Source of the DNA: Maribacter sp. MJ134
Lineage (GTDB): Bacteria; Bacteroidota; Bacteroidia; Flavobacteriales; Flavobacteriaceae
NCBI RefSeq assembly: GCF_003970695.1
Contig: NZ_CP034570.1
Span: 558,001 to 622,000, forward strand
Direction of reading: 5' to 3'
Length of the DNA stretch: 64,000 bases
Both the position numbers and the translations under genes were made by a program. The notes below the pieces were generated by a model. It saw nothing but the letters and a program-made list of their open reading frames with translations, did not search any database and was not told the origin of the DNA. The number at the start of each line of letters is the position of its first letter. Position 1 is the first letter of the stretch. Positions 36,801 to 45,909 of the stretch are shown here, in pieces.

Positions 36801-39176
36801 ATGATATCTTCGAGCGTTTCCAAATTACCTTTTCTTTTAACTATTATGTATTGCTTCTTTTGTTTTGGTCAAAATAGCGGTCCTAATGCAAATGCGCTAC
36901 AACAGGTCTTTACTGAAGAGCCTTCGTACTGGCAAAAAGATGAAAGGCAAAAGCTTGTACAATGGCAAGAACGGATTTTAGTACATGTGGACAAGAATTT
37001 CGTTAAGGAAGAGGAGTCACTGTTTTTTAAGGCCTATGTCTTAACTGGACCAAATAGGATACGGGCTACCATCAGTAAAGTTTTAAAAGTAGAACTGCTG
37101 GATGATCAAAAGCAAGTTCTGCGAACTCAATATCACGAAATAACCGATGGTATGGCAGTAGGCGCTTTTGTAATGCCAAAAAAATTAAATGAAGGTGAAT
37201 ATACCCTTCGGGCCTATACCCGTTGGATGCAGAACTATGGAGATTCCTTTTATAGTCATACATTGCTTCAAAACGAAACGGCTTCTAGTTCAGAAAGTAT
37301 TGATAAGAATGAAATGGAATCGTTGAAAATTTCATTTTATCCGGAAGGGAATCAACTTATAGAGCAATTGGATAATTGGCTTTTGATAAAGGCAACCATG
37401 GAAGGTAATCAGCACCTGGATATTAAAGGACAAATCATTGACGAAAATAATGAGGTGATTGTAGCGGCAACAGCTTATGGTGAAGGCCTTACTTCGGTCG
37501 TATTCAACCCACAACCTGGAAAAAAGTATAGGTACAGGGTCGAATCCGGACAAACATTCGATTTACCTCCAATACAGCAAGAAGGATATGCACTTAAAGT
37601 TAACAACCTGAATAAAACTGATTTAGATATTCAGATAGCCACTTCGCCTAGCCTCTTAAATTCAAAGGTTTGGATAAAAGGAGAAATGAGTGGTATTACC
37701 TATTTCAAGAAAGAGATACATGCAGAGAACTCATTGGAGACTATTGAGGTTCCTAAAGAAGGCATTCCTTTTGGGATAATGACAATTGCCATATTAAATC
37801 AACAAGAAGAGATTTTGGCAGAACGTCCGGTAAGTATAAAACCATCAGAAAAGTTAACAATTACTCTGATGGATAGTGAGATTAATAAGGATAGAGATGA
37901 AATGTGCCTTAAATTCAAGGTTACTGACCAAAATGGGAATCCGGTGAAAACCCAAATGGCCCTTAGCATAACAAATATACCTGATGGAGAACTCATGGAA
38001 AAGAGTGGTTATCAATTGAAAGCAATGAAGGGTAATGAAGCTTACGGTATTGACAGGAGGGAGCTTTTCAAAGAAGATTTAAGACTCCTTACATCTGAAG
38101 GGTCCAGAAAGCAGAAGTTACAAGCCGTGCCTACAAAAATAAAATTTCCTTTTCAAGAAGGTTTAAATCTGTTCGGTTACGCTTACAATCTAAATAATGA
38201 ACTACTTCGCAATACGGCCGTTCAAATTATTGGATCATCCGCGAATGACGTTCTTGCAAAAGAGATAGAAACCGATGACACGGGTTTAATTAAAATCGAA
38301 AATTTACAGCTGACCGGAGAAACGGATTTAATATTTAGAAGGGCAGGTGATGAAAGCGCTTCAAGACTGGTAAAGTTCGTGCCTTTTCAAGAAGAATATG
38401 ATTTGGATAGTAGCACAAAAGCGAAATTAGATTTTAAAACTCAAAAAAGAGGGGCGATAGCCACACCTTCTCCTTGGGAATATTTGGATAGTGATGAGCT
38501 AGTAGAATTGGAAGAAGTGGAGGTGGTCGAAGAAAAATTGGACGCATCAAAATCTTCACCATGGGCCAATGGAGTAAAACCTAGTAAGGTTATCTATCAA
38601 GATATGGAAAGACCAAGAACATTGCCCCAACTATTTCTTGGTGTTCCCGGTATGTATGTCGCAAATCTAGGCGGATTAAACCCAACATTAAGAATGCCGG
38701 CTGCGGCAGGTCAGGGTCCCGTACTTTGGGTAATAGACGGTATGCCCATGATGAATCAAGATAATTCCCTGTTAGAGGTAATGAATATTGTAAGTTTTAT
38801 CGATGTTGATCGGGTGGAAATACTATTTGGTCCTGAAGCAGCTGTATACGGTTCCAGAGCTTCGGGAGGGGCTATCCTTGTTTACACTAGAAGTGCGTCA
38901 AATGAAGATTACGTAAATAGAAAAGAGGGTCGTTTAAAGTTTCAGGGATACCATCAGTCCGAAAGTTTTAACACTATTGCGAAAACCATGAAAAAGCAGC
39001 CTAAAAAGTTTAAAGATAGAATAAATACGATTTTTTGGGACCCCATGCTTATTACCAACAAGGCTGGGGAAGTTTCTATAAAGTTTGACACTCCCATTCC
39101 TTTAGAAACGATTTTGGTCAAAGCAAGCAGTATTACAGAGACCGGAGCTATGGGCAGAGTCAATATAGTGTATTGA
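36801..39176 (+). CDS. Exported macroglobulin-like protein ending in a TonB plug domain
   Basis: 791 aa with signal peptide (about 1-24, FLLTIMYCFFCFGQ). N-terminal MG2-like beta domain (about 45-160: VHVDKNFVKEEESLFFKAYVLTG, LNEGEYTLRAYTRWMQN), further beta domains, a carboxypeptidase-regulatory-like segment near 470-520, an acidic hinge, then a TonB-dependent-receptor plug at about 595-700 (FLGVPGMYVANLGGL, VLWVIDGMPM, VDRVEILFGPEAAVYGSRAS). No beta-barrel follows; the protein ends shortly after. Probably a periplasmic or outer-membrane surface component; substrate unknown. Confidence 0.8.
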   Translation: MISSSVSKLPFLLTIMYCFFCFGQNSGPNANALQQVFTEEPSYWQKDERQKLVQWQERILVHVDKNFVKEEESLFFKAYVLTGPNRIRATISKVLKVELLDDQKQVLRTQYHEITDGMAVGAFVMPKKLNEGEYTLRAYTRWMQNYGDSFYSHTLLQNETASSSESIDKNEMESLKISFYPEGNQLIEQLDNWLLIKATMEGNQHLDIKGQIIDENNEVIVAATAYGEGLTSVVFNPQPGKKYRYRVESGQTFDLPPIQQEGYALKVNNLNKTDLDIQIATSPSLLNSKVWIKGEMSGITYFKKEIHAENSLETIEVPKEGIPFGIMTIAILNQQEEILAERPVSIKPSEKLTITLMDSEINKDRDEMCLKFKVTDQNGNPVKTQMALSITNIPDGELMEKSGYQLKAMKGNEAYGIDRRELFKEDLRLLTSEGSRKQKLQAVPTKIKFPFQEGLNLFGYAYNLNNELLRNTAVQIIGSSANDVLAKEIETDDTGLIKIENLQLTGETDLIFRRAGDESASRLVKFVPFQEEYDLDSSTKAKLDFKTQKRGAIATPSPWEYLDSDELVELEEVEVVEEKLDASKSSPWANGVKPSKVIYQDMERPRTLPQLFLGVPGMYVANLGGLNPTLRMPAAAGQGPVLWVIDGMPMMNQDNSLLEVMNIVSFIDVDRVEILFGPEAAVYGSRASGGAILVYTRSASNEDYVNRKEGRLKFQGYHQSESFNTIAKTMKKQPKKFKDRINTIFWDPMLITNKAGEVSIKFDTPIPLETILVKASSITETGAMGRVNIVY

Positions 39177-39278
39177 AAAGAAGTTACTTGGACTTGGAAA
39201 GAAGTAAATTACTATTATAGTTAGGAATATTTTTTAAAAAACTATAAAAAATAGTTGCTTTATTGTGCGGTAAAAATG

Positions 39279-39286
39279 TACATTTG
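39279..39286 (+). promoter_or_regulatory. Promoter of the tRNA-Ser/tRNA-Pro pair
   Basis: TACATTTG with TTG at 39255-39257 and a 21-base spacer: one of the best consensus matches in the window. Confidence 0.65.
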
Positions 39287-39325
39287 CAACCGCTTTAGAG
39301 CGATGTTCATTACAATACTAAATTA

Positions 39326-39414
39326 GGAGAGGTGCCTGAGTGGCCGAAAGGAGCGGTTTGCTAAATCGTCGTACCCTAACAAGGGTACCCAGGGTTCGAA
39401 TCCCTGTCTCTCCG
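39326..39414 (+). tRNA. tRNA-Ser (anticodon GCT)
   Basis: 89 nt class II tRNA: acceptor stem GGAGAGG/TCTCTCC with discriminator G, anticodon loop TTGCTAA, a long variable arm (GTACCCTAACAAGGGTAC) and GGTTCGAATCC T-arm. CCA is not encoded. Confidence 0.97.
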
Positions 39415-39452
39415 CTAAATTCTGTGAGAGACAGATATTTTAGATAACCATT

Positions 39453-39527
39453 CGGGGTGTAGCGTAGCCCGGTTATCGCGCCGCGTTTGGGACGCGGAGG
39501 TCGCAGGTTCGAATCCTGCCACCCCGA
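39453..39527 (+). tRNA. tRNA-Pro (anticodon TGG)
   Basis: Acceptor stem CGGGGTG/CACCCCG, anticodon stem CCGCG/CGCGG with loop TTTGGGA, T-arm GCAGGTTCGAATCCTGC. 75 nt, CCA not encoded. Lies 38 bases after tRNA-Ser, presumably one transcript. Confidence 0.97.
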
Positions 39528-39530
39528 CAC

Positions 39531-39560
39531 AAGCCAGTTCATTTTTGAGCTGGCTTTTTT
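39531..39560 (+). terminator. Terminator of the tRNA pair
   Basis: AAGCCAGTTC pairs with GAGCTGGCTT, followed by a T-run, 4 bases after the tRNA-Pro. Confidence 0.85.
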
Positions 39561-39589
39561 ATTGTAAAAAGGTTGATCAGGTTCTCCCG

Positions 39590-39605
39590 AGGCTTCGGGA
39601 ATGCC
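39590..39605. repeat. Small GC-rich palindrome
   Basis: TCCCGAGGCTTCGGGA, near-perfect inverted repeat in an AT-rich spacer; possibly a dispersed element. Confidence 0.4.
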
Positions 39606-39616
39606 ATCCGAACAAC

Positions 39617-39648
39617 AAAATCCAATCACTATAGTGGTTGGATTTTTT
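39617..39648. terminator. Second hairpin before the PD40 gene
   Basis: A stem of about 14 bp (AAAATCCAATCACT against AGTGGTTGGATTTT) with T-run. It could be a backup terminator for the tRNA transcript or part of a repeat. Confidence 0.6.
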
Positions 39649-39748
39649 GTTTTATGAATAAAAATTCAAAAACCTATGAATTTTTATTAAGTATCAGGTA
39701 AATTTCTTTTCGCAACTTTGACTTGTTAACCCCCAAAAACAAGTACAC

Positions 39749-40996
39749 ATGAAAGCTTCATTGACCTACATTATGACACTTGGATGTATCGTTACCTCCT
39801 TTTGTTTTACTACAAATGCCCAATCGGTACGTAGTCCGCTTACTTTAAAAAATGATAAAATCACCGAACAACTCAAAAATTTTGATGACCTCAGGGCTCA
39901 AGGATTTACGAAAGAAGAAATCTATCAAGATTTGGGTAATGCTTATTTCTTATCCAAAAACTACGAAACAGCGCTTTTTTGGTATGAGCGTCTAATAGAG
40001 ATTAGTGATGATGGCAGACTTACGTCATCATATCAAAGAAGGTATGACTATGCGTTATCAAAAATAGGTAAGAGCAGTGATACGGTAGCGGAAGAGGATG
40101 AAAATTGGACGGAATTGGTTAGATCCGATTATCAAATGACCAGCACTTCTTCTGATGAGAAAAAATACTCGTACAGAGATACTTTTAAACCCTTGAACTT
40201 CAACACTAATTCAGAGGCGGTAACACTTAGTAGGCCTGATCTTTATATCGAAGGAAACGATAGTGGAGAATTTAAAAATGAATTTAGTTATGAAACGCCA
40301 GCTGTATTAACAGAAGACGGGAAAACCGCTTATTTCAGTAAAGCGGTTTATGTGAAGCCACTTACCGGAATCTTCTCTAAAAAGTCCCTGGTTCATCGAG
40401 TGTACAAGGCCAATAGAATTAACGGAGAATGGAAAACCATTCAAGAACTACCTTTGTGTCCAAATGATTATTCTGCTTTGCATCCTTCGGTTTCTAAAGA
40501 TGGCAAACAATTATTTTTTGCCTCTAACATGCCCGGGTCTTTTGGTAAATATGACATATATGTGTCCGATTTAAAGAGCGACGGTAGGGTCGGAATTGCC
40601 AAAAATCTTGGAAGTAAGGTCAATACTCATGAGAATGAGGTATTCCCAAAAATGATAGAAGAAGGTACTTTGGTCTTTGCTTCAGAAGGACACAAAGGGT
40701 ATGGAGGTTTAGATGTATATATGGTAGAGGTAAACCAGAGAAGCGTTGGCCTTGCCATTAACCTTGGTAGCCCAATCAATAGTGTCAAGGACGATTTCGC
40801 TATTCACCTGTCGGATAAGGCCGGTTTGGGCTACGTGGTATCGGACAGAGCGGGAAAAGCGGGTACTGCGCAAAGAGTTGCATTCACGTACACTGGCACT
40901 CAAAAATCCAAGATAGACAAAGATTATCAACTTTTAGAGGCTTTGAACCACAGTCAACAGACCAATTATTCTTCTTCCGTATTTGAGGATGAGTAA
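39749..40996 (+). CDS. Exported TPR/PD40-repeat protein without OmpA domain
   Basis: 415 aa with signal peptide (about 1-24, TSFCFTTNAQ). A TPR-like pair occupies about 35-110 (EIYQDLGNAYFLSKNYETAL), followed by WD40-like PD40 repeats (HPSVSKDGKQLFFASNMPGS; GKYDIYVSDLK; GTLVFASEGHKGYGGLDVYMVEV). This is the N-terminal two thirds of the flavobacterial PD40-OmpA proteins that accompany PorP/SprF barrels, but the C-terminal OmpA peptidoglycan-binding domain (making about 640 aa) is missing; the frame stops cleanly, not by frameshift as far as I can see. Precedes the PorP-SPOR gene by 137 bases. Confidence 0.82.
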   Translation: MKASLTYIMTLGCIVTSFCFTTNAQSVRSPLTLKNDKITEQLKNFDDLRAQGFTKEEIYQDLGNAYFLSKNYETALFWYERLIEISDDGRLTSSYQRRYDYALSKIGKSSDTVAEEDENWTELVRSDYQMTSTSSDEKKYSYRDTFKPLNFNTNSEAVTLSRPDLYIEGNDSGEFKNEFSYETPAVLTEDGKTAYFSKAVYVKPLTGIFSKKSLVHRVYKANRINGEWKTIQELPLCPNDYSALHPSVSKDGKQLFFASNMPGSFGKYDIYVSDLKSDGRVGIAKNLGSKVNTHENEVFPKMIEEGTLVFASEGHKGYGGLDVYMVEVNQRSVGLAINLGSPINSVKDDFAIHLSDKAGLGYVVSDRAGKAGTAQRVAFTYTGTQKSKIDKDYQLLEALNHSQQTNYSSSVFEDE

Positions 40997-41133
40997 TATA
41001 AAGATACTCTTAACACCCCAAAGAAAACCATTAAGAGCTGATGACGACTTGTAAAGTAGCTAAAAGAAGATATCATCCTTTTTTGAACTGCTTTCTCATT
41101 GAACACCCTTATTCATAATCTAAAACTTATAAA

Positions 41134-42834
41134 ATGAACTATACTTATACAATATCCAAAAAGATAGGCTTCCCCCTTGTTCTTGTGATAGTTCTAGGAT
41201 GCTTATCCGCTAACGGTCAGGAAACGAATCCTGATTTAAGCACCGGTAATACCTACCATAACCAGTTATTTTTTAATAGATTCTTAATCAACCCTACGTT
41301 TTCCTTGGTACGCGAGAATAAATCGTACTTAAATATTTTGCACAGAAACCAATATGCCACATTTGACGATAACAGTCAAAACTATTTTTTGGGTTTCAGC
41401 AATAAACTCAATGAAAATACGGCCGTGGGCATTGGTGTATACAGTCAATGGTCTGGAGTTATACAGGAGTTCGGGTTCAATGCGAATTACGCTACCGCTG
41501 TACGCTTAGGAGACAAAAGTAAATTGACCTTTGGCGCTAATGTCACGTATTTTAATCAGGGTTTGGATAGAAATAGGGTAGTGGTGTCTCAAGAAGACCC
41601 AGAGATTTTAGAGTCTAGAAAAGAGAGTAAAATCGCTATACAACCGGGAATAAATTTATCTCTAGGTAATTTTGATTTTGGACTTTATGCCGAAGATCTA
41701 TTAAGATATAATCAAACTACAAATGAATTTTTGACCAACCTCTCGTCAAAAAGCGTAAAGGCATCTTTACAATATACGCATACTTTTAATGCTTATAGAG
41801 GACTATTCCAAGATGCACGCCTTATGCCCTTGGCCCAGTTTGGTAGAAATATAGATGGCAGCCTGTATTATCTAGGCTCATTGGTTCTGGATTTACCAAA
41901 TTATGGATGGTTACAGACCACAGTAGACCAAGAATATGGTATCTCTGCGGGAATTGGCTTCAATTTGAGCAAGAAAATGTCGCTGGGTTATCTGATGGAG
42001 AAAAATTTGGCTCAAAATAATACCAATCTGGGCTGGAATCATGAACTTTCATTAGCCTATACGTTTAAAGATGATGAAGAAATCAATGGATACGTCGATA
42101 GTTCCAATGACAGCAAAATTGACCGAATTGTCCGAAATTATGAAGAACAAATAGCGGATTTGATTTCAGAAAGAGATAGCGCGCGTAAAGAGAGAAAGAA
42201 CGGTATAGTGGCTAAAACGGATTCAGATTCTGAAACCAGTGACGATATGGCCTACCAGAATAAATTAGTTCTAGATGAGCTTATTATAAGACAGGATTCG
42301 ATAGAAGAGGCCCGCACCGAAGCATTTGAACAGCGTTTTGAAACTGTTGTACGTCTTTTAAGAACTGATATAAAAAACAGTATTAGAACAAATCTTGAAG
42401 AATTTAGTCGCGAAGAGAATACCGTTCTAGCAGGCAACAATGCTACATCCAACAGAGAAGACAGGTTTAAAGATTTTGATACGGAAACCTATAATAAAAT
42501 GCCCATTAAGATGTTGGGAGATTCTGAAGTAATCGGGGTAAAATCTGGTTATTACGTCATTGCCAATGTCTACAAGAACAAGAAATACCTGAACGCATTT
42601 ATGGAAACTCTTGAAAAGAAAGGATTAAAAGCCAACAAATTCTACAATAAGGAAAATGGACTTTATTATGTTTATTTAGCGGATTATGATGTTAAAAAAG
42701 ATGCACAAACCGCTTTTGTCTCTGACCTTGAAGGAAAGTATAGTGATGAAAAATGGATAATGCAGGTAGATAATTCTACTGCAACCGCCTCTAACACCTA
42801 TGAAGATGAAGCGTCTTATAGTAGGGAGGAATAA
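41134..42834 (+). CDS. PorP/SprF-family outer-membrane protein fused to a SPOR-like domain
   Basis: 566 aa with signal peptide (about 1-28). The PorP/SprF-type barrel (about 35-315) begins with YHNQLFFNRFLINPTFSLVRE and ends LSLAYTFKDD. A charged predicted coiled coil (about 325-430, DRIVRNYEEQIADLISERDSA) leads to a SPOR-like domain (about 468-550: GYYVIANVYKNKKYLNAFM, NGLYYVYLADYDVKKDAQTA). Usual PorP/SprF proteins are about 300-330 aa barrel only and couple type IX substrates (adhesins) to the machinery. The fused domain may tether the barrel to peptidoglycan. Confidence 0.82.
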   Translation: MNYTYTISKKIGFPLVLVIVLGCLSANGQETNPDLSTGNTYHNQLFFNRFLINPTFSLVRENKSYLNILHRNQYATFDDNSQNYFLGFSNKLNENTAVGIGVYSQWSGVIQEFGFNANYATAVRLGDKSKLTFGANVTYFNQGLDRNRVVVSQEDPEILESRKESKIAIQPGINLSLGNFDFGLYAEDLLRYNQTTNEFLTNLSSKSVKASLQYTHTFNAYRGLFQDARLMPLAQFGRNIDGSLYYLGSLVLDLPNYGWLQTTVDQEYGISAGIGFNLSKKMSLGYLMEKNLAQNNTNLGWNHELSLAYTFKDDEEINGYVDSSNDSKIDRIVRNYEEQIADLISERDSARKERKNGIVAKTDSDSETSDDMAYQNKLVLDELIIRQDSIEEARTEAFEQRFETVVRLLRTDIKNSIRTNLEEFSREENTVLAGNNATSNREDRFKDFDTETYNKMPIKMLGDSEVIGVKSGYYVIANVYKNKKYLNAFMETLEKKGLKANKFYNKENGLYYVYLADYDVKKDAQTAFVSDLEGKYSDEKWIMQVDNSTATASNTYEDEASYSREE

Positions 42835-42896
42835 ATCTGAAACATTAGATTATAAAAATTTAGATTGCGCGATATAGGGTTTGATATATTGTCGAT

Positions 42897-42944
42897 AAAA
42901 GGAGGGGTGGTGTCCGGGGGGATAACTGGGTCCCCTCCTTTTTT
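42897..42944 (+). terminator. Terminator after the PorP-SPOR gene
   Basis: GGAGGGG (42901-42907) pairs with CCCCTCC (42932-42938) with flanking A and T runs. Confidence 0.8.
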
Positions 42945-43529
42945 AATTTAAAATAATACCTAAGTTTAATGAAAAAGTTGTTTTTCTACTAGGTAAATTA
43001 TTTTTTCTCGATGAATAGCAATACAACTATGTATTTGAACGAAAAAACTTACTTATATAACTAAGATATTTTTTTATTGTATATATTTAAGCTATGAAAT
43101 AGAACACCATTGTTAAACCCAAATCCCCCAATAACATGGAAAATTTTTACCTACAACTTTCCTTAAAACGTCATTTAAAAGTGGTCGTAAAGACACTTGT
43201 TATGACGAGTCTAATTAATTTTCTCTCCTCGCTGAGGTTCACACTGAACAAATCTAATTTTGGTTCCAGTATACATTTTATCAGGGGATAGCTACTTAAT
43301 CCCTTTTTGGTAAAAACATTCATTAAAGTGACAAAAACGTAAGGTCTGGTTCAGTCAGGATAATGAGTCCTTATTCTACGGGTCTTATGACTTGTAGTGC
43401 CTTACTTAGCCGAATTAGGTTAGGTGAACGCACCAGTCGTCTTAATGTTTTTACATCTAACTATCATACTCATTGCTAACCCTTTGCATTACATTTTATG
43501 TTATTGTGATGTGATAAAATACTACCATT
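42945..43529. other. Long spacer before the response regulator
   Basis: About 585 bases with no convincing gene. A 51-codon frame at 43136-43291 (starting MENFYLQLSLKRHLK) has no recognisable features, a weak hydrophobic stretch and no clear promoter. The remainder is AT-rich; the spacer is unusually long for this window, so an untranslated leader or small RNA is possible. Confidence 0.4.
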
Positions 43530-44150
43530 ATGAAAACAAAACGCTCAAAAATTATTGTAATAGAAAGTGACAGAACGCTCCATTCAGCCTATACCAATTA
43601 TTTTGACAAATTTTTTGAATTTTCTCTTGAAGGCATCTACTGTAATACTGACGACGCATTAAAGGAATTTAAAAAAACAAAGCCGGATATCATCGTTACA
43701 GAGGTTGATTTGGTTGCACTGAACGGCATAGATTCCATACGTTATTATAAAAGGAAGGATTGGAATGTAAAAGTAATAATGATTAGCCGGACCAATGATT
43801 TTGAAGTAATTAAAAAAGCTTTTAAATATGGGGCTAACGGATATCTCACAAAACCAATTGATGCAGATAAACTTTACTATGCCCTGAATTGCATAAAGAA
43901 AGAAGGTGCCGTAATGAGCAATGATATCGTGAAAAAGGTGATAGCTAATTTTAGAAGAAAATCTTTTAAACTCTTTTCGGAGCGCGAAAATCAAATCGTG
44001 GATTACCTATGCAAAGGCGCCACATACAAGATGATAGCTCATAAACTCTTTGTGACCACCAGCACCGTCAATTTTCATATTCAAAATATCTATTTAAAGC
44101 TTGATGTAAATTCCAAGTCGGAGGCCCTTTCAAAAATTGAACAATTATAA
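43530..44150 (+). CDS. LuxR/NarL-type response regulator with Glu at the phosphoacceptor site
   Basis: 206 aa: receiver domain (about 7-120) and C-terminal GerE/LuxR helix-turn-helix (about 143-205, SERENQIVDYLCKGATYKMIAHKLFVTTSTVNFHIQNIY). The receiver keeps acidic residues in IVIESDRT, the threonine/serine position (MISRT) and the lysine in YLTKPID, but where family members have Asp in PDxxLxD the sequence is PDIIVTEVD, with E58 (GAG, 43701-43703). Glutamate often mimics phosphorylation. No histidine kinase is adjacent. Possible control of the neighbouring surface genes is inference. Confidence 0.88.
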   Translation: MKTKRSKIIVIESDRTLHSAYTNYFDKFFEFSLEGIYCNTDDALKEFKKTKPDIIVTEVDLVALNGIDSIRYYKRKDWNVKVIMISRTNDFEVIKKAFKYGANGYLTKPIDADKLYYALNCIKKEGAVMSNDIVKKVIANFRRKSFKLFSERENQIVDYLCKGATYKMIAHKLFVTTSTVNFHIQNIYLKLDVNSKSEALSKIEQL

Positions 44151-44170
44151 GTACCTACTTATGTTTTGAG

Positions 44171-44209
44171 AAGGCCCTTGGATGATTTGGTTTCCAAGGG
44201 CCTTTTTTT
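44171..44209 (+). terminator. Terminator after the response regulator
   Basis: AAGGCCCTTGG pairs with CCAAGGGCCTT, followed by a run of T. Confidence 0.88.
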
Positions 44210-44221
44210 ATGTAGGTTTAC

Positions 44222-44233
44222 GAAAACGGTTTC
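44222..44233. promoter_or_regulatory. Candidate LacI-type operator 1
   Basis: GAAAACGGTTTC is quasi-palindromic around a central CG, the typical shape of LacI/GalR-family sites. Lies upstream of xylB. Confidence 0.4.
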
Positions 44234-44239
44234 GAAAGT

Positions 44240-44256
44240 TTTCGTTTTAAACGAAA
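44240..44256. promoter_or_regulatory. Candidate operator 2 upstream of xylB
   Basis: TTTCGTTT-T-AAACGAAA is a perfect 8-bp inverted repeat with a one-base centre. An AATATTTG box (one mismatch to the -7 consensus) starts within it, so a bound regulator would block the promoter. Confidence 0.45.
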
Positions 44257-44421
44257 TATTTGTTAAGTAAATAGTTTTCAATTAGTTATATGGTATTTGG
44301 GAGACATCCATTTAACATCTATTCTTTAAATAAATCAAGTTAACTAGGATAAAAATAGGTAAGCACCACAGTTTTATAGTATTTTAGAGAAGCAATATTT
44401 TTACATCCTAAAAACCGATTT

Positions 44422-45906
44422 ATGTATAATCTTGGACTTGATATAGGTAGTTCTTCCGTTAAAATAGCACTCGTAGACCAAGAAACCGGTGCAAGTGTTG
44501 GAGTTGTTCAGGAACCGGAAACAGAGATGTCTATGCTCGCCGTAACCAATGGATGGGCAGAACAAAATCCAGAAGATTGGTGGCGGCATGTCTGTAAAGG
44601 TATAGACAGGATTAAGGAGAAATGTGGCGTCACCTCAAAGGACATCACAGGAATAGGAATTTCCTACCAAATGCATGGTTTGGTCTTAGTGGACGACAAC
44701 GGAGAAGTATTACGTAATTCAATCATCTGGTGCGACAGTAGAGCAGTTAAAATAGGAGAAGATGCCTTTCATGAAATAGGAGAGAACCAATGTTCAGAGC
44801 AATTACTAAACTCACCGGCAAATTTTACCGCTTCTAAGTTAAAATGGGTCAAGGAAAATGAGCCAGAACTCTATGCTAAGGTTCATAAATTCATGCTCCC
44901 TGGAGACTATATTGCATTTAGGTTCACAGGTGCTATCAACAGTACGGTTTCAGGTCTATCTGAGGGAATTTTTTGGGATTTTAAGAACGATGAGGTTTCA
45001 GATACGATCATGAAGCATTATGGCTTTGACAAATCATTGGTGCCAGATATCGTAGATACGTTCAGCGAGCAGTGTAGGCTTAGTTCCGTTGGGGCAGGCG
45101 AGAGCGGTTTAACTAAAGGAACACCCATTTTGTACAGGGCTGGCGATCAACCCAACAATGCCCTATCCCTAAATGTTTTTAAACCGGGAGAGGTTGCTGC
45201 GACCGGGGGTACCTCTGGTGTAGTATATGCTGTGACCAATAGTCTTTCCGTAAAAGAAAGCGCAAGGGTAAATAATTTTGCTCACGTAAATTATAGACAG
45301 GGAGAAGTTCCAAGAATTGGAAAATTACTGTGTATTAACGGCGCAGGTATACAATATCGGTGGTTGCTCAATAATTTAGACGTAGCGGACTATGACGAGA
45401 TGAACGCGCTGGCGTCCGAAATCGCTACAGGGTCGGATGGGGTCTGTATTATTCCGTTTGGAAATGGAGCGGAACGCATGTTGAACAATAGGGAAATCGG
45501 CACAAGGATTGTCAACCTAAATTTAAATAACCATTCCAAATCTCATTTATGCAGAGCGGCATTAGAAGGAATCGCATTTTCTTTTGTGTACGGTATGGAT
45601 ATCTTAAAATCTGATGGTATTACGCTAAATGTAATCCGTGCAGGCAACGATAATTTATTTAGATCGGAAATATTTTCAAATACCGTTGCCACGCTAATAG
45701 GGCACGACATAGAAATTTATGATACCACCGGAGCCATTGGAGCGGCCAGGGCTGCCGATTTGCACAAAGGTGATTTTGAATTATTTGGAAAGCGTATTAT
45801 GGACAATGATTACGTAATGACGTATACACCTTTACAAGAAAAAGATAACTATCAAAAAGCTTACGATAACTGGAAAAAAGAATTAGAACTAATTTTAAAT
45901 ATATAA
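44422..45906 (+). CDS. xylB: Xylulokinase
   Basis: Phosphorylates D-xylulose for the pentose phosphate pathway (FGGY kinase). 494 aa. Seen: first phosphate loop GLDIGSSSVKIALVD, substrate segment YQMHGLVLVD and IIWCDSRA, RAGDQPNNALSLNV, and second ATP-binding region TGGTSGVVYAV. First gene of xylB-xylA, with candidate operators upstream and xylA 3 bases downstream. Confidence 0.95.
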   Translation: MYNLGLDIGSSSVKIALVDQETGASVGVVQEPETEMSMLAVTNGWAEQNPEDWWRHVCKGIDRIKEKCGVTSKDITGIGISYQMHGLVLVDDNGEVLRNSIIWCDSRAVKIGEDAFHEIGENQCSEQLLNSPANFTASKLKWVKENEPELYAKVHKFMLPGDYIAFRFTGAINSTVSGLSEGIFWDFKNDEVSDTIMKHYGFDKSLVPDIVDTFSEQCRLSSVGAGESGLTKGTPILYRAGDQPNNALSLNVFKPGEVAATGGTSGVVYAVTNSLSVKESARVNNFAHVNYRQGEVPRIGKLLCINGAGIQYRWLLNNLDVADYDEMNALASEIATGSDGVCIIPFGNGAERMLNNREIGTRIVNLNLNNHSKSHLCRAALEGIAFSFVYGMDILKSDGITLNVIRAGNDNLFRSEIFSNTVATLIGHDIEIYDTTGAIGAARAADLHKGDFELFGKRIMDNDYVMTYTPLQEKDNYQKAYDNWKKELELILNI

Positions 45907-45909
45907 GAC

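Noticed and set aside
39318-39629. 103-codon minus-strand frame
   Set aside because: It is antisense to two tRNA genes and their terminator.
43136-43291. 51-codon frame in the long spacer
   Set aside because: No promoter, no recognisable domain and no clear coding bias; kept only as part of the spacer description.
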